Below are positions 9,735-18,481 of a DNA stretch of 64,000 nucleotides, in pieces (the stretch's first letter is position 1; every line of letters begins with the position of its first letter). Source of the DNA: RGIG9115 sp045649825. GTDB taxonomy: Bacteria > Bacillota > Clostridia > UBA1381. Made by a program: the position numbers and the translations under genes. Under the pieces are notes generated by a model. It ran no database searches. It saw nothing but the letters and a program-made list of their open reading frames with translations, and was not told the origin of the DNA. The stretch is taken from NCBI GenBank assembly GCA_045649825.1, contig JAZRQO010000028.1:26152-90151 (forward strand), written 5' to 3'.

Positions 9735-10400
9735 TTATTTTACTCCTGTAAATCTGTATTCTTCGTCACCTGAAAGCCACTTGGCATAGTTAAATTCATT
9801 CTCAAAGGGTGCAAAGCCGTTTAATGCCCTCACACTGTAATAACCGATTTCTCCCTTTCTGCTGTAACACTTATAGGCAAAAAACAGGTCGTTTTTCGTT
9901 TCATCAGCCGTGAAAATAACAAGCCGTTTGCATTTTACACTCCGAAGCTTTGACACTTCATCGGGACTTAGGCCTTTATCGTCAGTTATTATATAAAGAT
10001 TTTCTTTATCAATACGCTTCTTTCTTTCATCCCATTTACACCTTGCCTCCTCCTCCGAGGTATAGTGCTGGAAATACACCGTTATATCATCAATTCTTCC
10101 AATGGGATAATCATTGGTTTCCTTAAAAACAATAGGAGAACTCACGTATCTGTCAATATCTGAAACAAACTTTACAAGGTCTGAGGGAATCATCCATATA
10201 TTAACCGTGGGTGACATAAACTTAAGCCCCAGGTTATGGGATATCATACCTCCGATACAGGTTGAACATATAATTGTGGGAGTGGGCTGTGAGTAGTCGT
10301 AGCAGGACCTAATATATTCCACATATTTTTCCTTTTTACGTTTAATATGGGGAAGCCCTGCCAAAGTATCTTTAAGAAACCTCTTTAATTCTGATTTCAT
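9735..10400 (-). CDS. DUF1919 exopolysaccharide-cluster protein
   Basis: A 221-residue protein of the DUF1919 family, seen often in capsule loci. Recognisable parts are PTIICSTCIGGMISHNLGLKFMSPTVN (residues about 40-66), YPIGRIDDITVYFQHY and the C-terminal NGFAPFENEFNYAKWLSG. The family is suspected of acyl or phosphate-type decoration of polysaccharide, but no reaction is established. I make no functional call beyond membership of the cluster. It sits 12 bases after the GT-B gene and one base before the next GT2. Confidence 0.8.
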   Translation of the reverse strand: MKSELKRFLKDTLAGLPHIKRKKEKYVEYIRSCYDYSQPTPTIICSTCIGGMISHNLGLKFMSPTVNIWMIPSDLVKFVSDIDRYVSSPIVFKETNDYPIGRIDDITVYFQHYTSEEEARCKWDERKKRIDKENLYIITDDKGLSPDEVSKLRSVKCKRLVIFTADETKNDLFFAYKCYSRKGEIGYYSVRALNGFAPFENEFNYAKWLSGDEEYRFTGVK

Positions 10401-10412
10401 ATTTACGTCCTT

Positions 10413-11471
10413 TCAGACAGTTATTTTTTCTATCTCTTTTATATATTCCTTTTCGTCCTCCATTACGGAAAGGAGAAATTTTTCGCAGTTTGATTCAAAC
10501 TCTTCCGTATCAAACCCGATGTAATATTCATATATTTTATCAGCGATTTTTTCGTCGTTTTCGTCAAGGCTTATTCCAAGACCGTTTTTATCAATTAATT
10601 GTCCCGAGAAAGTACGGATGTTTGCAAACATCGGTTTTTTCATTATCATACCGTCGTAGAACTTATTTGCAAGGGCGGGGTAATTTACAAAGCTGTAAGG
10701 GTAGTTGTAGCAAATCAAGTCAAAGGATGTGAGAATGTTCGTTTTTTCCTCTTCCCTGTATGCCCCTGCAACATACACATTATCATAGGAGGATGCGAAT
10801 TCACGAAGCCTATCAACATCATCCCCGCCGCCATGGATACGAAATTCAAACCTTGAATCGTTACCGAAAATTCCAATGAGCTTTTTAAGATACTCATATT
10901 CTCTTAAAACTCCTATATAGCCCATAACAATTCTGCCTTCATTTTTTTTATCGCATTTAAGCTTTCGGGTTATGTAGGATTTATCCTGAAAATTATGGGA
11001 AACCACCGGTGCTTTATTTGTTTTTATATACTTTTTAAAGCCGGGAGAGGAAACACACATACCAAGAGAATAATCTGCAATTTTGTTTACGATGTATCCA
11101 TAGGGCTTTATATACTCATAGGAAGTATCTCTGTAATCAAAGAAATATCTGTTTTTATATTTAATCAAAGTACCGAGCATAAGAAGTGCAGTCTGAGTTG
11201 TAAGAATAACAAGCTTATCGTACTTATTATCCCTTATAACTTTTTTGACAAATCTAGAAAATCTCACAAAAGGCATAAGCTTTTTAAACTTTGGAGCATA
11301 GCGGTCAAGAGTTTCGGTATATGTATACATATTCTCCCCATCATTACGGGCAACACCGCTTCTGTCCCAATGGATTATGTGATATTCTTCACCTTTTTTT
11401 TCAAGAACTGTGATATACTTTTTGACAAAAGGGCTTAGTTCTATTTGCCCCACACAAACTATTCCTACCAT
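10413..11471 (-). CDS. Family 4-like (GT-B) glycosyltransferase
   Basis: A protein of about 352 residues with a two-lobed GT-B appearance. The N-terminal lobe reads VGIVCVGQIELSPFVKKY. The C-terminal lobe has RIVMGYIGVLREYEYLKKLI, FRIHGGGDDVDRLRE, NVYVAGAYREEEKTNIL and DLICYNYPYSFVNYPALANKFYDGM; the last two resemble the nucleotide-sugar site of GT4 enzymes. It lacks the classic E-x7-E loop in clear form, so the subfamily is uncertain. ATG at 11471 is preferred to an in-frame TTG at 11477. It follows the GT4 gene by 10 bases. Confidence 0.75.
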   Translation of the reverse strand: MVGIVCVGQIELSPFVKKYITVLEKKGEEYHIIHWDRSGVARNDGENMYTYTETLDRYAPKFKKLMPFVRFSRFVKKVIRDNKYDKLVILTTQTALLMLGTLIKYKNRYFFDYRDTSYEYIKPYGYIVNKIADYSLGMCVSSPGFKKYIKTNKAPVVSHNFQDKSYITRKLKCDKKNEGRIVMGYIGVLREYEYLKKLIGIFGNDSRFEFRIHGGGDDVDRLREFASSYDNVYVAGAYREEEKTNILTSFDLICYNYPYSFVNYPALANKFYDGMIMKKPMFANIRTFSGQLIDKNGLGISLDENDEKIADKIYEYYIGFDTEEFESNCEKFLLSVMEDEKEYIKEIEKITV

Positions 11472-11481
11472 TTTCAAACAC

Positions 11482-12624
11482 TCATTTCAACATTTCTTCA
11501 AATTCTGCTTTAGCTTTTCCATTAGTAAGCTCGCAATTGATTTGCTTTATGGGCGCATCCCCCATAATTATTGTTTTAAGCTGATTATAAATATCAACGT
11601 CTGAATTTTTTACAACCCATCCGTTTTCTTCGCCTATTATTTCCTCTGCAGAAGTTGTATCCGTTGTAAACACAGGTGTGCCGAAGCACAAAGCCTCACC
11701 ATAAACCATGGGAGCTGCTTCATTATATGACGGCACCAATACAATATCTGCATTCTTAAAATAGGGATAAGGATTTTTCAACTGTCCCAGAAAAATTACA
11801 TTCTCTCCAAGTCCGCACCTGTCCGCTTCAGAAACTGCAGCATTGTAAAGGGGGCCATCACCTGCTATATACCATTTAAAGCTTCCGCCCTCCGCCTTTA
11901 TACGCTCAAAAATAGGAAGCATACGCAAAATCCCTTTTTCTTCGCTTATTCTTGCAGATGTAAACAAGTTAACACAATCCTTTGAAAGAATGACGGGATA
12001 TTCGTCTGAGAGCTTTGCTATTTTTTCAAAATCATACATATTATGTACAGAGTATGTTTTAAGCCCCGGTACTACTTCATCAAATACCCTCTTGCAGGAA
12101 TCGGAAACGCATGCAACTGCTGAGAATTTTTTATAAAGGGCTATATTATACGGATTATTTCCTATATAATTTTTCATATCACAGTGAACGAAAGAAATCT
12201 TTTTGGGAGCTTTTGTACTGTACAGAACGAACTCGTTGCAACCGCCGTAAAACGTCTTTTGCTCGGAATTTTGCATATAAGAAACCGAAGCATCATAGTT
12301 TTCTTTTATCCTCTGCATTTTTGAGAGCATAGTATAGGAAAAACCGCTGCCGAAAACCCTTGAAGCAATCACCCACAGGCTTCGCCACAGTGCTGTTAAA
12401 ATACTGTCGGCACGTGCTTCTGCCTGACTCATACCCATTATTTTTGTAAAAGCATTACCTTTTAGTATTCTTACATTTTCGGGAATATCCGAAAGCAATG
12501 CTCCTGATGGGTTAAAGAGCATAAGAGTTACATCATGATACTTTGCCGTTTCAGTTAAAAGATTGGCAAGAGATTTCTGAATTCCTCCCACTGCCATATT
12601 GTTGTTTACAATTAAAAGCTTCAC
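11482..12624 (-). CDS. Family 4 glycosyltransferase
   Basis: A 380-residue GT-B enzyme. The N-terminus has the glycine loop LLIVNNNMAVGGIQKSLANLL. The C-terminal lobe contains FTSARISEEKGILRML, WYIAGDGPLYNAAV, NVIFLGQLKNPYPYFKNADIVLVPSYNEAAPMVYGEAL and GTPVFTTDTTSAEE. The EAAPMVYGEAL segment is the family's E-x7-E retaining-transferase signature. It probably transfers a hexose or N-acetylhexosamine to the lipid-linked repeat. The start overlaps the metallophosphoesterase stop by four bases, indicating coupled translation. Confidence 0.93.
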   Translation of the reverse strand: MKLLIVNNNMAVGGIQKSLANLLTETAKYHDVTLMLFNPSGALLSDIPENVRILKGNAFTKIMGMSQAEARADSILTALWRSLWVIASRVFGSGFSYTMLSKMQRIKENYDASVSYMQNSEQKTFYGGCNEFVLYSTKAPKKISFVHCDMKNYIGNNPYNIALYKKFSAVACVSDSCKRVFDEVVPGLKTYSVHNMYDFEKIAKLSDEYPVILSKDCVNLFTSARISEEKGILRMLPIFERIKAEGGSFKWYIAGDGPLYNAAVSEADRCGLGENVIFLGQLKNPYPYFKNADIVLVPSYNEAAPMVYGEALCFGTPVFTTDTTSAEEIIGEENGWVVKNSDVDIYNQLKTIIMGDAPIKQINCELTNGKAKAEFEEMLK

Positions 12625-13487
12625 TTTGTCTTCAGCTCCACAATATTGATTTCCGATGTGTTAAATATACGGGGAACGTTCTTTCTGTTTGCAATTCCCG
12701 AAGATAGGAACATCGTGCTGTTACCTATTTTATACTCACCTTTTAAGTATTTATCTGCACCGAAATGAGTGCTTAGTATATATTCACGTATTCCCTTAAT
12801 ATTTACAATACCCCCGTGAAGATGTCCTGCGAGAACAATGTCATATCCCGTTTCTGCCAGCATATCAAAGTACTGTCCTCTATGGAAAAGCAAGACGGAT
12901 AACACGGTTTTGTCCAAGGTGTTATAAAGCTTTGTGGTTTTTTCCTTCGCTTTTTTTCTGAAAATTTCACCCGCTTCACCTGTATCGTCATAAAGAGAAT
13001 CGCCATATCCTACAAGGTTAATAAGCTCTCCGTTTTTCTCAATTGTTTTAACACTGTCATTAAGAAAGTGTATATTCAAGCCTTCGAGCTTGTCTTTTAT
13101 CAAAGGCGTTTCGGTTCCGTTTTCAGAATTGCTCCAGATTTCGTGGTTTCCGTACACATAATACACGTCAGTGATTTCGGTAAGACCTTCCATAAGCTTT
13201 ACAGCGTTGGTGAAATCGGTGGTGTTCATATCAACCAAATCACCTGTAACGCATATAATGTCCGGTTCCGCTTCACGGAAAGCTTTATGTATTTTTTTAT
13301 AATTATCGGAATTGTGAAAATCTGATATAACCCCGATTCTGTAGCCATCAAAGTTTTTTGGAACTTTTGGAGATGCGTAAGTGTACTCAACAGTCACCAC
13401 ACGGCTTGAATCGTATATTATATATCCCGCAGTTGCCGCAACCGCCATAATTAAAATAACTAAAATAATTCCCGCAAGCTTTTTCAT
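12621..13487 (-). CDS. Membrane-anchored calcineurin-like metallophosphoesterase
   Basis: A 288-residue protein with an N-terminal membrane anchor (residues 3-24). The full metallophosphoesterase motif set follows: GVISDFHN, VTGDLVD, YVYGNHE, LFHRG and LAGHLHGG. These residues bind two metals in the YaeI/YkuE family, which cleave UDP-diacylglucosamine-like or other phosphoesters at the membrane. The substrate here is unknown; a role in processing a lipid-linked intermediate is inferred from its place between the Wzz-like and GT4 genes. ATG at 13487 with GAGG five bases upstream is chosen over the GTG at 13493. Confidence 0.88.
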   Translation of the reverse strand: MKKLAGIILVILIMAVAATAGYIIYDSSRVVTVEYTYASPKVPKNFDGYRIGVISDFHNSDNYKKIHKAFREAEPDIICVTGDLVDMNTTDFTNAVKLMEGLTEITDVYYVYGNHEIWSNSENGTETPLIKDKLEGLNIHFLNDSVKTIEKNGELINLVGYGDSLYDDTGEAGEIFRKKAKEKTTKLYNTLDKTVLSVLLFHRGQYFDMLAETGYDIVLAGHLHGGIVNIKGIREYILSTHFGADKYLKGEYKIGNSTMFLSSGIANRKNVPRIFNTSEINIVELKTK

Positions 13488-13497
13488 AAACACCTCA

Positions 13498-14934
13498 TTA
13501 TATATCGGTTTTTTGGGTTATAGCTTTAACCCTTACTCTTTTAGGAGCGGGTTCACCCTCTCCGTCTTCTTCGTCCTCAGGCTTCACTCTGAAAGCCTTA
13601 ACTATTTCAATGGTAAGCACGCCTATTACAGACATAAATCCTACTATGAACACAACCAGAAGCAAATATATTGCAAGGCTTATTGTTGTGTAATAATTCA
13701 CACCTGTAAGAGGTGATACATGGGCTGTTGATGCATAATTGTTATAGTCCGATATAACTGCATTTGCAGTTTTATTAAGCTCCATAAGACGGGACTTGGT
13801 TGATTTAAGATTTGCCTCAATTTCTGCAGTGAGTGCTGCAGTATCAATATTTTCGTCCAACGGTGCTGTAAATTTTGCAATAACAGTATCGCAATAGTTT
13901 GCTTTAACAAGAAGATTGTTTGCCGACACACAGTTGTCAACATAGCTGTTTATAAGGTTATCATAGGTTGTTGTAGCATTTTTTGAAGCATAATCCTCAT
14001 GCACCTGGTCTATGATTGCAAGATTATCATCATTCTGCTCCGTGGTGGTATTATACGCATTTGGGACGTTCTCATTTGCAACAGAAAAACTGTCCATACG
14101 TGTTTTTGCAACTTCTGCTCCGTCCATAAAATTAATTCGGTCGAGAAGATAATATTCTTTTTTCTGAGTATATCTTCTGATTAGCAGCGACTCATCCTTT
14201 GTAATCTGACCTCTGTATATGTCGGCATATATTTCGGATATGTCAAACTCTTCAAGATACCTGTATTCCTTTGCAAGGTCCTGAAAGTTAAGACCCGTAG
14301 ATGTTGACCTGAAGCTTTGATCACGGCTTGAATAGCTCTCCATTGTAGTTATAATATCGTCTATATTTTCGCTCATCATTTCTGCCATATCTATATAATC
14401 GAAGCTACCCATTTCCTCGCTGTAGGCAACGTCGTTTATAGATGCAAGCTGTGCATACTTCTGATTATAGAATGATATATAGTTATCCACAACGGACTCT
14501 AAAATGCTTCTCGTCTGATTGGGACTTTCTCCAACTTTACCCGCGTATGTTATAGAGAAAGTATTGGGATAGTATTCGTACTTTTCTCCGTCTTTTTCTT
14601 TTGCTTCTTTAATTTCCTTTTCGGTATTTGGAATTATGGGGGTTATGGAAATTCTTGTTCTTAATGAATCAACGGTTTTCTTAAGGGAAAGATCATCTAT
14701 TACATCTGTCAGAACATTTGGCGAAACTATTTCATTATAATCAAACTTTGTTCCGTCGGGAGTATTTCCATTGAGTATGCAGGAATCGTTAAGCTGAAGA
14801 ATAACTGTTGAATTATAGGTCTGTTTCTTATTTACATAACCGTAAGTGCCGAGGATTGATATAACTACAGCCAGCGCGATAGCCAACTTCCACTTGTAAA
14901 TATATTTAAATATATCCCAGATAGTTATACTCAT
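13498..14934 (-). CDS. Wzz-like polysaccharide co-polymerase / chain-length protein, copy 2
   Basis: A 478-residue protein with a membrane helix near the N-terminus (about residues 14-30). A large extracytoplasmic helical region follows, then a second membrane helix (about 425-450) and a short charged cytoplasmic tail (EDEEDGEGEPAPKRVRVK). This is Wzz/PCP topology. It shares a patterned segment with the next gene (LNPDG/TPDG, then a SEIVS-like stretch and a third block ending NPSEF/YPNTF), so the two are tandem paralogues. It has no ATP-binding BY-kinase motifs. The start overlaps the upstream gene stop by four bases. Likely controls polymer length with Wzy. Confidence 0.78.
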   Translation of the reverse strand: MSITIWDIFKYIYKWKLAIALAVVISILGTYGYVNKKQTYNSTVILQLNDSCILNGNTPDGTKFDYNEIVSPNVLTDVIDDLSLKKTVDSLRTRISITPIIPNTEKEIKEAKEKDGEKYEYYPNTFSITYAGKVGESPNQTRSILESVVDNYISFYNQKYAQLASINDVAYSEEMGSFDYIDMAEMMSENIDDIITTMESYSSRDQSFRSTSTGLNFQDLAKEYRYLEEFDISEIYADIYRGQITKDESLLIRRYTQKKEYYLLDRINFMDGAEVAKTRMDSFSVANENVPNAYNTTTEQNDDNLAIIDQVHEDYASKNATTTYDNLINSYVDNCVSANNLLVKANYCDTVIAKFTAPLDENIDTAALTAEIEANLKSTKSRLMELNKTANAVISDYNNYASTAHVSPLTGVNYYTTISLAIYLLLVVFIVGFMSVIGVLTIEIVKAFRVKPEDEEDGEGEPAPKRVRVKAITQKTDI

Positions 14935-16331
14935 AATTTCGCCTCCTCTTCCTGCAATTCTTCTTTTGATTCTTCTGAATCTATTTTTTCTTTAATACGC
15001 TCAATTCGCCACTTTATAAACATAGGTGTAACAAAGTAAAGTCTGAACGCAAGGGTTACTAAGAACAAAATTATAACAAAGTTCACGGCAAATCTCGATA
15101 AAGGCAAAGAAAAACCTTTTGACGGGAGATTAAATGTTATATAGTTCTTAGTTTTATTTTCAAGATATTCACTATCAGTCATAAGTGCAACAGAAGATAT
15201 TTTTTCAAGGTTTGTGCAGAGGGCTTCTATCATTTTATCTGCAGTAGCCGCCGCATCTTCGTCCACTGCATAATCTGTAGTGTATTTCTCCACAAGGTAG
15301 TTTTTCTCATCTATTGCTTTCTTAAATATATTTGCATCAATACCTGCATTATATGAACGCATTGCAAGGTTATCAAGGCCTGTTTTTGTTCGGCTCATAT
15401 AGTATTCAGACTGCTTATCAACAGACGGGATAAAAGCTATACCTGTTATGAACGGGTCGTATATTTCAAGAGCACTTTTAGAAATTTCCGATGCCTGAAT
15501 ACTTGACTCGTATTGCATAAGCTTTTTATCTGCAAGGTACTGCTGCTTTCTTATAAATTCACCCGTATCGTTTGAAATCCTGTTCTGTATTATGTATGCA
15601 CGAAGCTTTTCAAGGTCCTGGTCCCTTAAATTAATAAGCATATTTGTAAGATTTTCAAAGGTATATCCCGTATCCTCCGAACGGAAAGCAGGACTTTCTC
15701 CGTGATGCTTACTGAGATAGGTTATCATTGACCCGATTTTATCGGACAAAACTCTTTGTATTTCATAATAATCATAATCACCGAAAGCAGTTGAAATGTC
15801 AAATTCAAGAATTACATTTTTTTCGGAATACTTATTAAAGAAATATTCATTATAAGCTTTTGAAAGAGCATGTATGAAATCTATAGTTCTGTTCTTTGCA
15901 AGCTTTTTCTTTTGGGAGTAGTAAACATCAAATTCGGAAGGGTTATATCTGTAGTTCGAGCCTGATGCAATTGCTGCAGTTGTTTTTTCAATTGCAGAAA
16001 GAGGCATCTTGGAATCAATGGTAATTCTTGATTTTAAGCCCTCTACAGTAAGAGAATTATCTCCCATTACGGAAATCGCTTTTTTCAAAACTTCATCCGA
16101 TACTATTTCAGAAATATTAAATCGGCTTCCGTCAGGGTTAAGACCTTCCTTGGCACCTTCATAGTTAAGTGTAACTATCATTGAATTGATATATGATGAA
16201 GAGATTCCCTGCACAGTCGTAAGAATGACTGAAAGCACAAGGGAGATTGCAAGAATCATCGCAACCTTTTTCTTGCTGAGATTCAGCACTCTCCAATAAA
16301 AACTAAGTACTATTCGTTTTATATATCTCAT
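14931..16331 (-). CDS. Wzz-like polysaccharide co-polymerase / chain-length protein, copy 1
   Basis: A 466-residue protein with the same topology as its neighbour: membrane segments at about 23-43 and 412-432, a long periplasm-facing helical region, and a charged tail (EKIDSEESKEELQEEEAKL). It begins one base before the Wzy-like gene ends the preceding frame, with AAAGGAGTATGTAA upstream. No Walker motifs or tyrosine-rich tail are present. The function is inferred from topology and position beside Wzy, not from a strong family signature. Tandem paralogues suggest a hetero-oligomeric chain-length regulator. Confidence 0.76.
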   Translation of the reverse strand: MRYIKRIVLSFYWRVLNLSKKKVAMILAISLVLSVILTTVQGISSSYINSMIVTLNYEGAKEGLNPDGSRFNISEIVSDEVLKKAISVMGDNSLTVEGLKSRITIDSKMPLSAIEKTTAAIASGSNYRYNPSEFDVYYSQKKKLAKNRTIDFIHALSKAYNEYFFNKYSEKNVILEFDISTAFGDYDYYEIQRVLSDKIGSMITYLSKHHGESPAFRSEDTGYTFENLTNMLINLRDQDLEKLRAYIIQNRISNDTGEFIRKQQYLADKKLMQYESSIQASEISKSALEIYDPFITGIAFIPSVDKQSEYYMSRTKTGLDNLAMRSYNAGIDANIFKKAIDEKNYLVEKYTTDYAVDEDAAATADKMIEALCTNLEKISSVALMTDSEYLENKTKNYITFNLPSKGFSLPLSRFAVNFVIILFLVTLAFRLYFVTPMFIKWRIERIKEKIDSEESKEELQEEEAKL

Positions 16332-17510
16332 TTACATACTCCTTTCCTTTTGTATGGAAAAATTCATTGCACACATAATTATTATATTTATATAAGGTTT
16401 AAAAACATACAGGGTAAGGGACATTGAAAACGCCATAACCGCCACAAATGCACATGCATAATAGGGCTCCCGCCGCCAATTGCGGAAAAAGCAGGTGCAT
16501 ATAAGTGCAAAAAACATAACAAGCCCCAGTACTCCCTGGTCGGTTAACACCTGAAAGAATTGATTATGAGCAGCTCCCACGTTATCGTGAACCTTTGCCG
16601 CGCCAAGAATTTCCGTTGTTGACCACATTCCCGAGCCACGGATTAGCCTGGCAGGGCTATCTGCCGCATATTGTATAAGATATTTCCACACATCAAACCT
16701 GCCTGCGCCTCCGTCTTCCACAACAGACTCCACACTGTATCTCGTCTGCACGTCTTCGGGAAGAAGAGGAAACACAACAGTTACAACAACCACTGCACAA
16801 AATACACAAAGCAGAATTATTGCAATCTTCGCCTTTATACTTCTTATTGCAAGCATTATGCAAAGGAATATTCCTATCAGAATTCCGATAAGACCGCCTC
16901 TTGAGCCTGTTCTAAGCACTGAATACATAATAAGTAACAAAAGAACTACGTAAAAAGGCATTATTTTACTTTTTTCCACAATTCGTTTCATACAAATCAT
17001 TACCGGCATAATGAAGTAGGCGCAGAACTGATTAGGGTCTTCCGCAAATCCCAGAACTCTTACGATTATTCTGTTTTCATAGCTGTTTACAGTTTCGGTA
17101 CTTGTGAGGCACAAATATGTACATATTATTCCCACACCAATCCATGCAGTTTCTATGAGTGCTCTTTCCTTTTCGTTATACACTCTCACTGATATAAGTA
17201 TAATTGCAATATATGCAGAGAGCATATCCGTAGTTGAAGTAATTGCCTGCTGACTTCTTAGCATAAACAAACCCGTCAGTGTATATGCAATGTATATGGA
17301 GTATATGAAGTGCACTCCATTAAAACGAAGCTCTTTTCTTTCACCTATAATCAGTTTATATGCCAGCACCGCAAGTACGGGCATAGTGATAAGCTTAAGT
17401 AGCGAGCCGAAAGGCGTTGTTACCACTGTAAATGGCAGACACAGGAAGTAAATGCCCACCACAAAGCTGTCTATGCTGATGTCTTTTAAATAAGCTATGA
17501 GCTTATTCAT
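16332..17510 (-). CDS. Wzy-like O-antigen ligase/polymerase family membrane protein
   Basis: A 392-residue polytopic membrane protein with about 10-12 hydrophobic helices and the Wzy_C-type loop. The loop includes YSVLRTGSRGGLIGILIG (arginine-rich, about residues 195-212) and the large extracytoplasmic segment with GRFDVWKYLIQYAADSPARLIRGSG and VGAAHNQFFQVLTDQGVLGLV. The AHNQFFQVLTDQG motif is characteristic of O-antigen polymerase/ligase proteins. It should polymerise repeat units on the outer membrane face, working with the flippase and the two Wzz-like proteins. Directly abuts the GT2 gene upstream. Confidence 0.88.
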   Translation of the reverse strand: MNKLIAYLKDISIDSFVVGIYFLCLPFTVVTTPFGSLLKLITMPVLAVLAYKLIIGERKELRFNGVHFIYSIYIAYTLTGLFMLRSQQAITSTTDMLSAYIAIILISVRVYNEKERALIETAWIGVGIICTYLCLTSTETVNSYENRIIVRVLGFAEDPNQFCAYFIMPVMICMKRIVEKSKIMPFYVVLLLLIMYSVLRTGSRGGLIGILIGIFLCIMLAIRSIKAKIAIILLCVFCAVVVVTVVFPLLPEDVQTRYSVESVVEDGGAGRFDVWKYLIQYAADSPARLIRGSGMWSTTEILGAAKVHDNVGAAHNQFFQVLTDQGVLGLVMFFALICTCFFRNWRREPYYACAFVAVMAFSMSLTLYVFKPYINIIIMCAMNFSIQKERSM

Positions 17511-18338
17511 CTACGCCTCACCCCCGCCTGAGGCACCCATCCGCCTTAATTTGTCAAAGGTAAGTACAACAGGTCTCATTGCCGCACGTATTTGCCACAA
17601 AGGACTGTTCATTCTCCACTGAGGAAGCAAATGTATTATTTCTTTTGAAACCTGTATATTACATTTATATTTTTCAATCAGAGCCAATCCGCTGCCTGTA
17701 AGAGATCCGCCCGTCTGATTATATACATAATATGCATCAGGAATAATAAGGACTTTTTCTGCCCTGGTATATGCCTGCATAGAAAAAATCGCATCCTCTG
17801 CGGTTTTCATATCAACTCTGAAACTTATATTATTGAGCAGTTGTTTTCTGAAAAGTGTCATACAAACGCTATTTAGCATTATTCCATTTATGTAGTACGG
17901 GTAAATCTTTTCCGGGAACTCATCTTTTAATATTAATTCACGTTTTTTAAAGTAATTGAGAGGTTTTTTTAATTCCCCGTCACCGTAGTCAAGCTCATAT
18001 CCGAATCTTACCACATCTGCATTTGTTAGTTGCTGCTCTTTTATTATATTTTCAAAACAATCAGGCTTTAACCGGTCGTCTGCATCAAGGAACATAACAA
18101 AATCCCCCTCCGCATAGGCAAGCCCCACATTTCGTGCATTTGCCACGCCGCCGTTCGGGATAGAAACCAATTTAACGCGGCTTTCGTATTTTGAAATCAC
18201 TTCTTCTATATTATCGGAAGAGCCGTCATTTACAATAACAATGTCTGTTTCGGCATAGTTTTGGCCAAGAACGGAGTCGATGGCTGTACAAATTGTCTGA
18301 GCCGCATTATACGCCGGTATAATAACAGATATTTTCAT
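17511..18338 (-). CDS. Family 2 glycosyltransferase, first gene of the polysaccharide operon
   Basis: A 275-residue GT2 enzyme: KISVIIPAYNAAQTI, DIVIVNDGSSDN, NGGVANARNVGLAYA and FLDADDRL. The KTAEDAIFSMQAY segment at about residue 178 matches that in the GT2 at 8654. ATG at 18338 is preferred because AGGAGG lies eight bases upstream and the GT2 domain begins immediately; an in-frame start at 18389 would add 17 unlikely residues. Preceded by a clear promoter at 18404-18432, so it heads the 17.5-kb minus-strand cluster. Confidence 0.92.
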   Translation of the reverse strand: MKISVIIPAYNAAQTICTAIDSVLGQNYAETDIVIVNDGSSDNIEEVISKYESRVKLVSIPNGGVANARNVGLAYAEGDFVMFLDADDRLKPDCFENIIKEQQLTNADVVRFGYELDYGDGELKKPLNYFKKRELILKDEFPEKIYPYYINGIMLNSVCMTLFRKQLLNNISFRVDMKTAEDAIFSMQAYTRAEKVLIIPDAYYVYNQTGGSLTGSGLALIEKYKCNIQVSKEIIHLLPQWRMNSPLWQIRAAMRPVVLTFDKLRRMGASGGGEA

Positions 18339-18403
18339 AAAAATACAGCCTCCTAAAATTACTAATCTCTTAATACGACAAATACACATAATTATACATA
18401 ATA

Positions 18404-18432
18404 ATTATACAATAAACCACAAAAAAAGTCAA
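18404..18432 (-). promoter_or_regulatory. Sigma-A-type promoter of the polysaccharide operon
   Basis: On the minus strand TTGACT (18427-18432) and TATAAT (18404-18409) are separated by exactly 17 bases. About 65 bases of leader precede the first glycosyltransferase. No riboswitch-like structure is visible in that leader. Confidence 0.8.
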
Positions 18433-18444
18433 TATAAAATTAAC

Positions 18445-18473
18445 AAAAAAGAGGCCTCTTTGAAGCCTCTTTT
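18445..18473 (-). terminator. Intrinsic terminator of the SLH-protein gene
   Basis: A 9-bp stem AAAAGAGGC / GCCTCTTTT followed on the minus strand by a T run. It lies just after the SLH-protein stop codon and insulates the polysaccharide operon promoter downstream. Confidence 0.8.
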
Positions 18474-18481
18474 ATTCAAAA

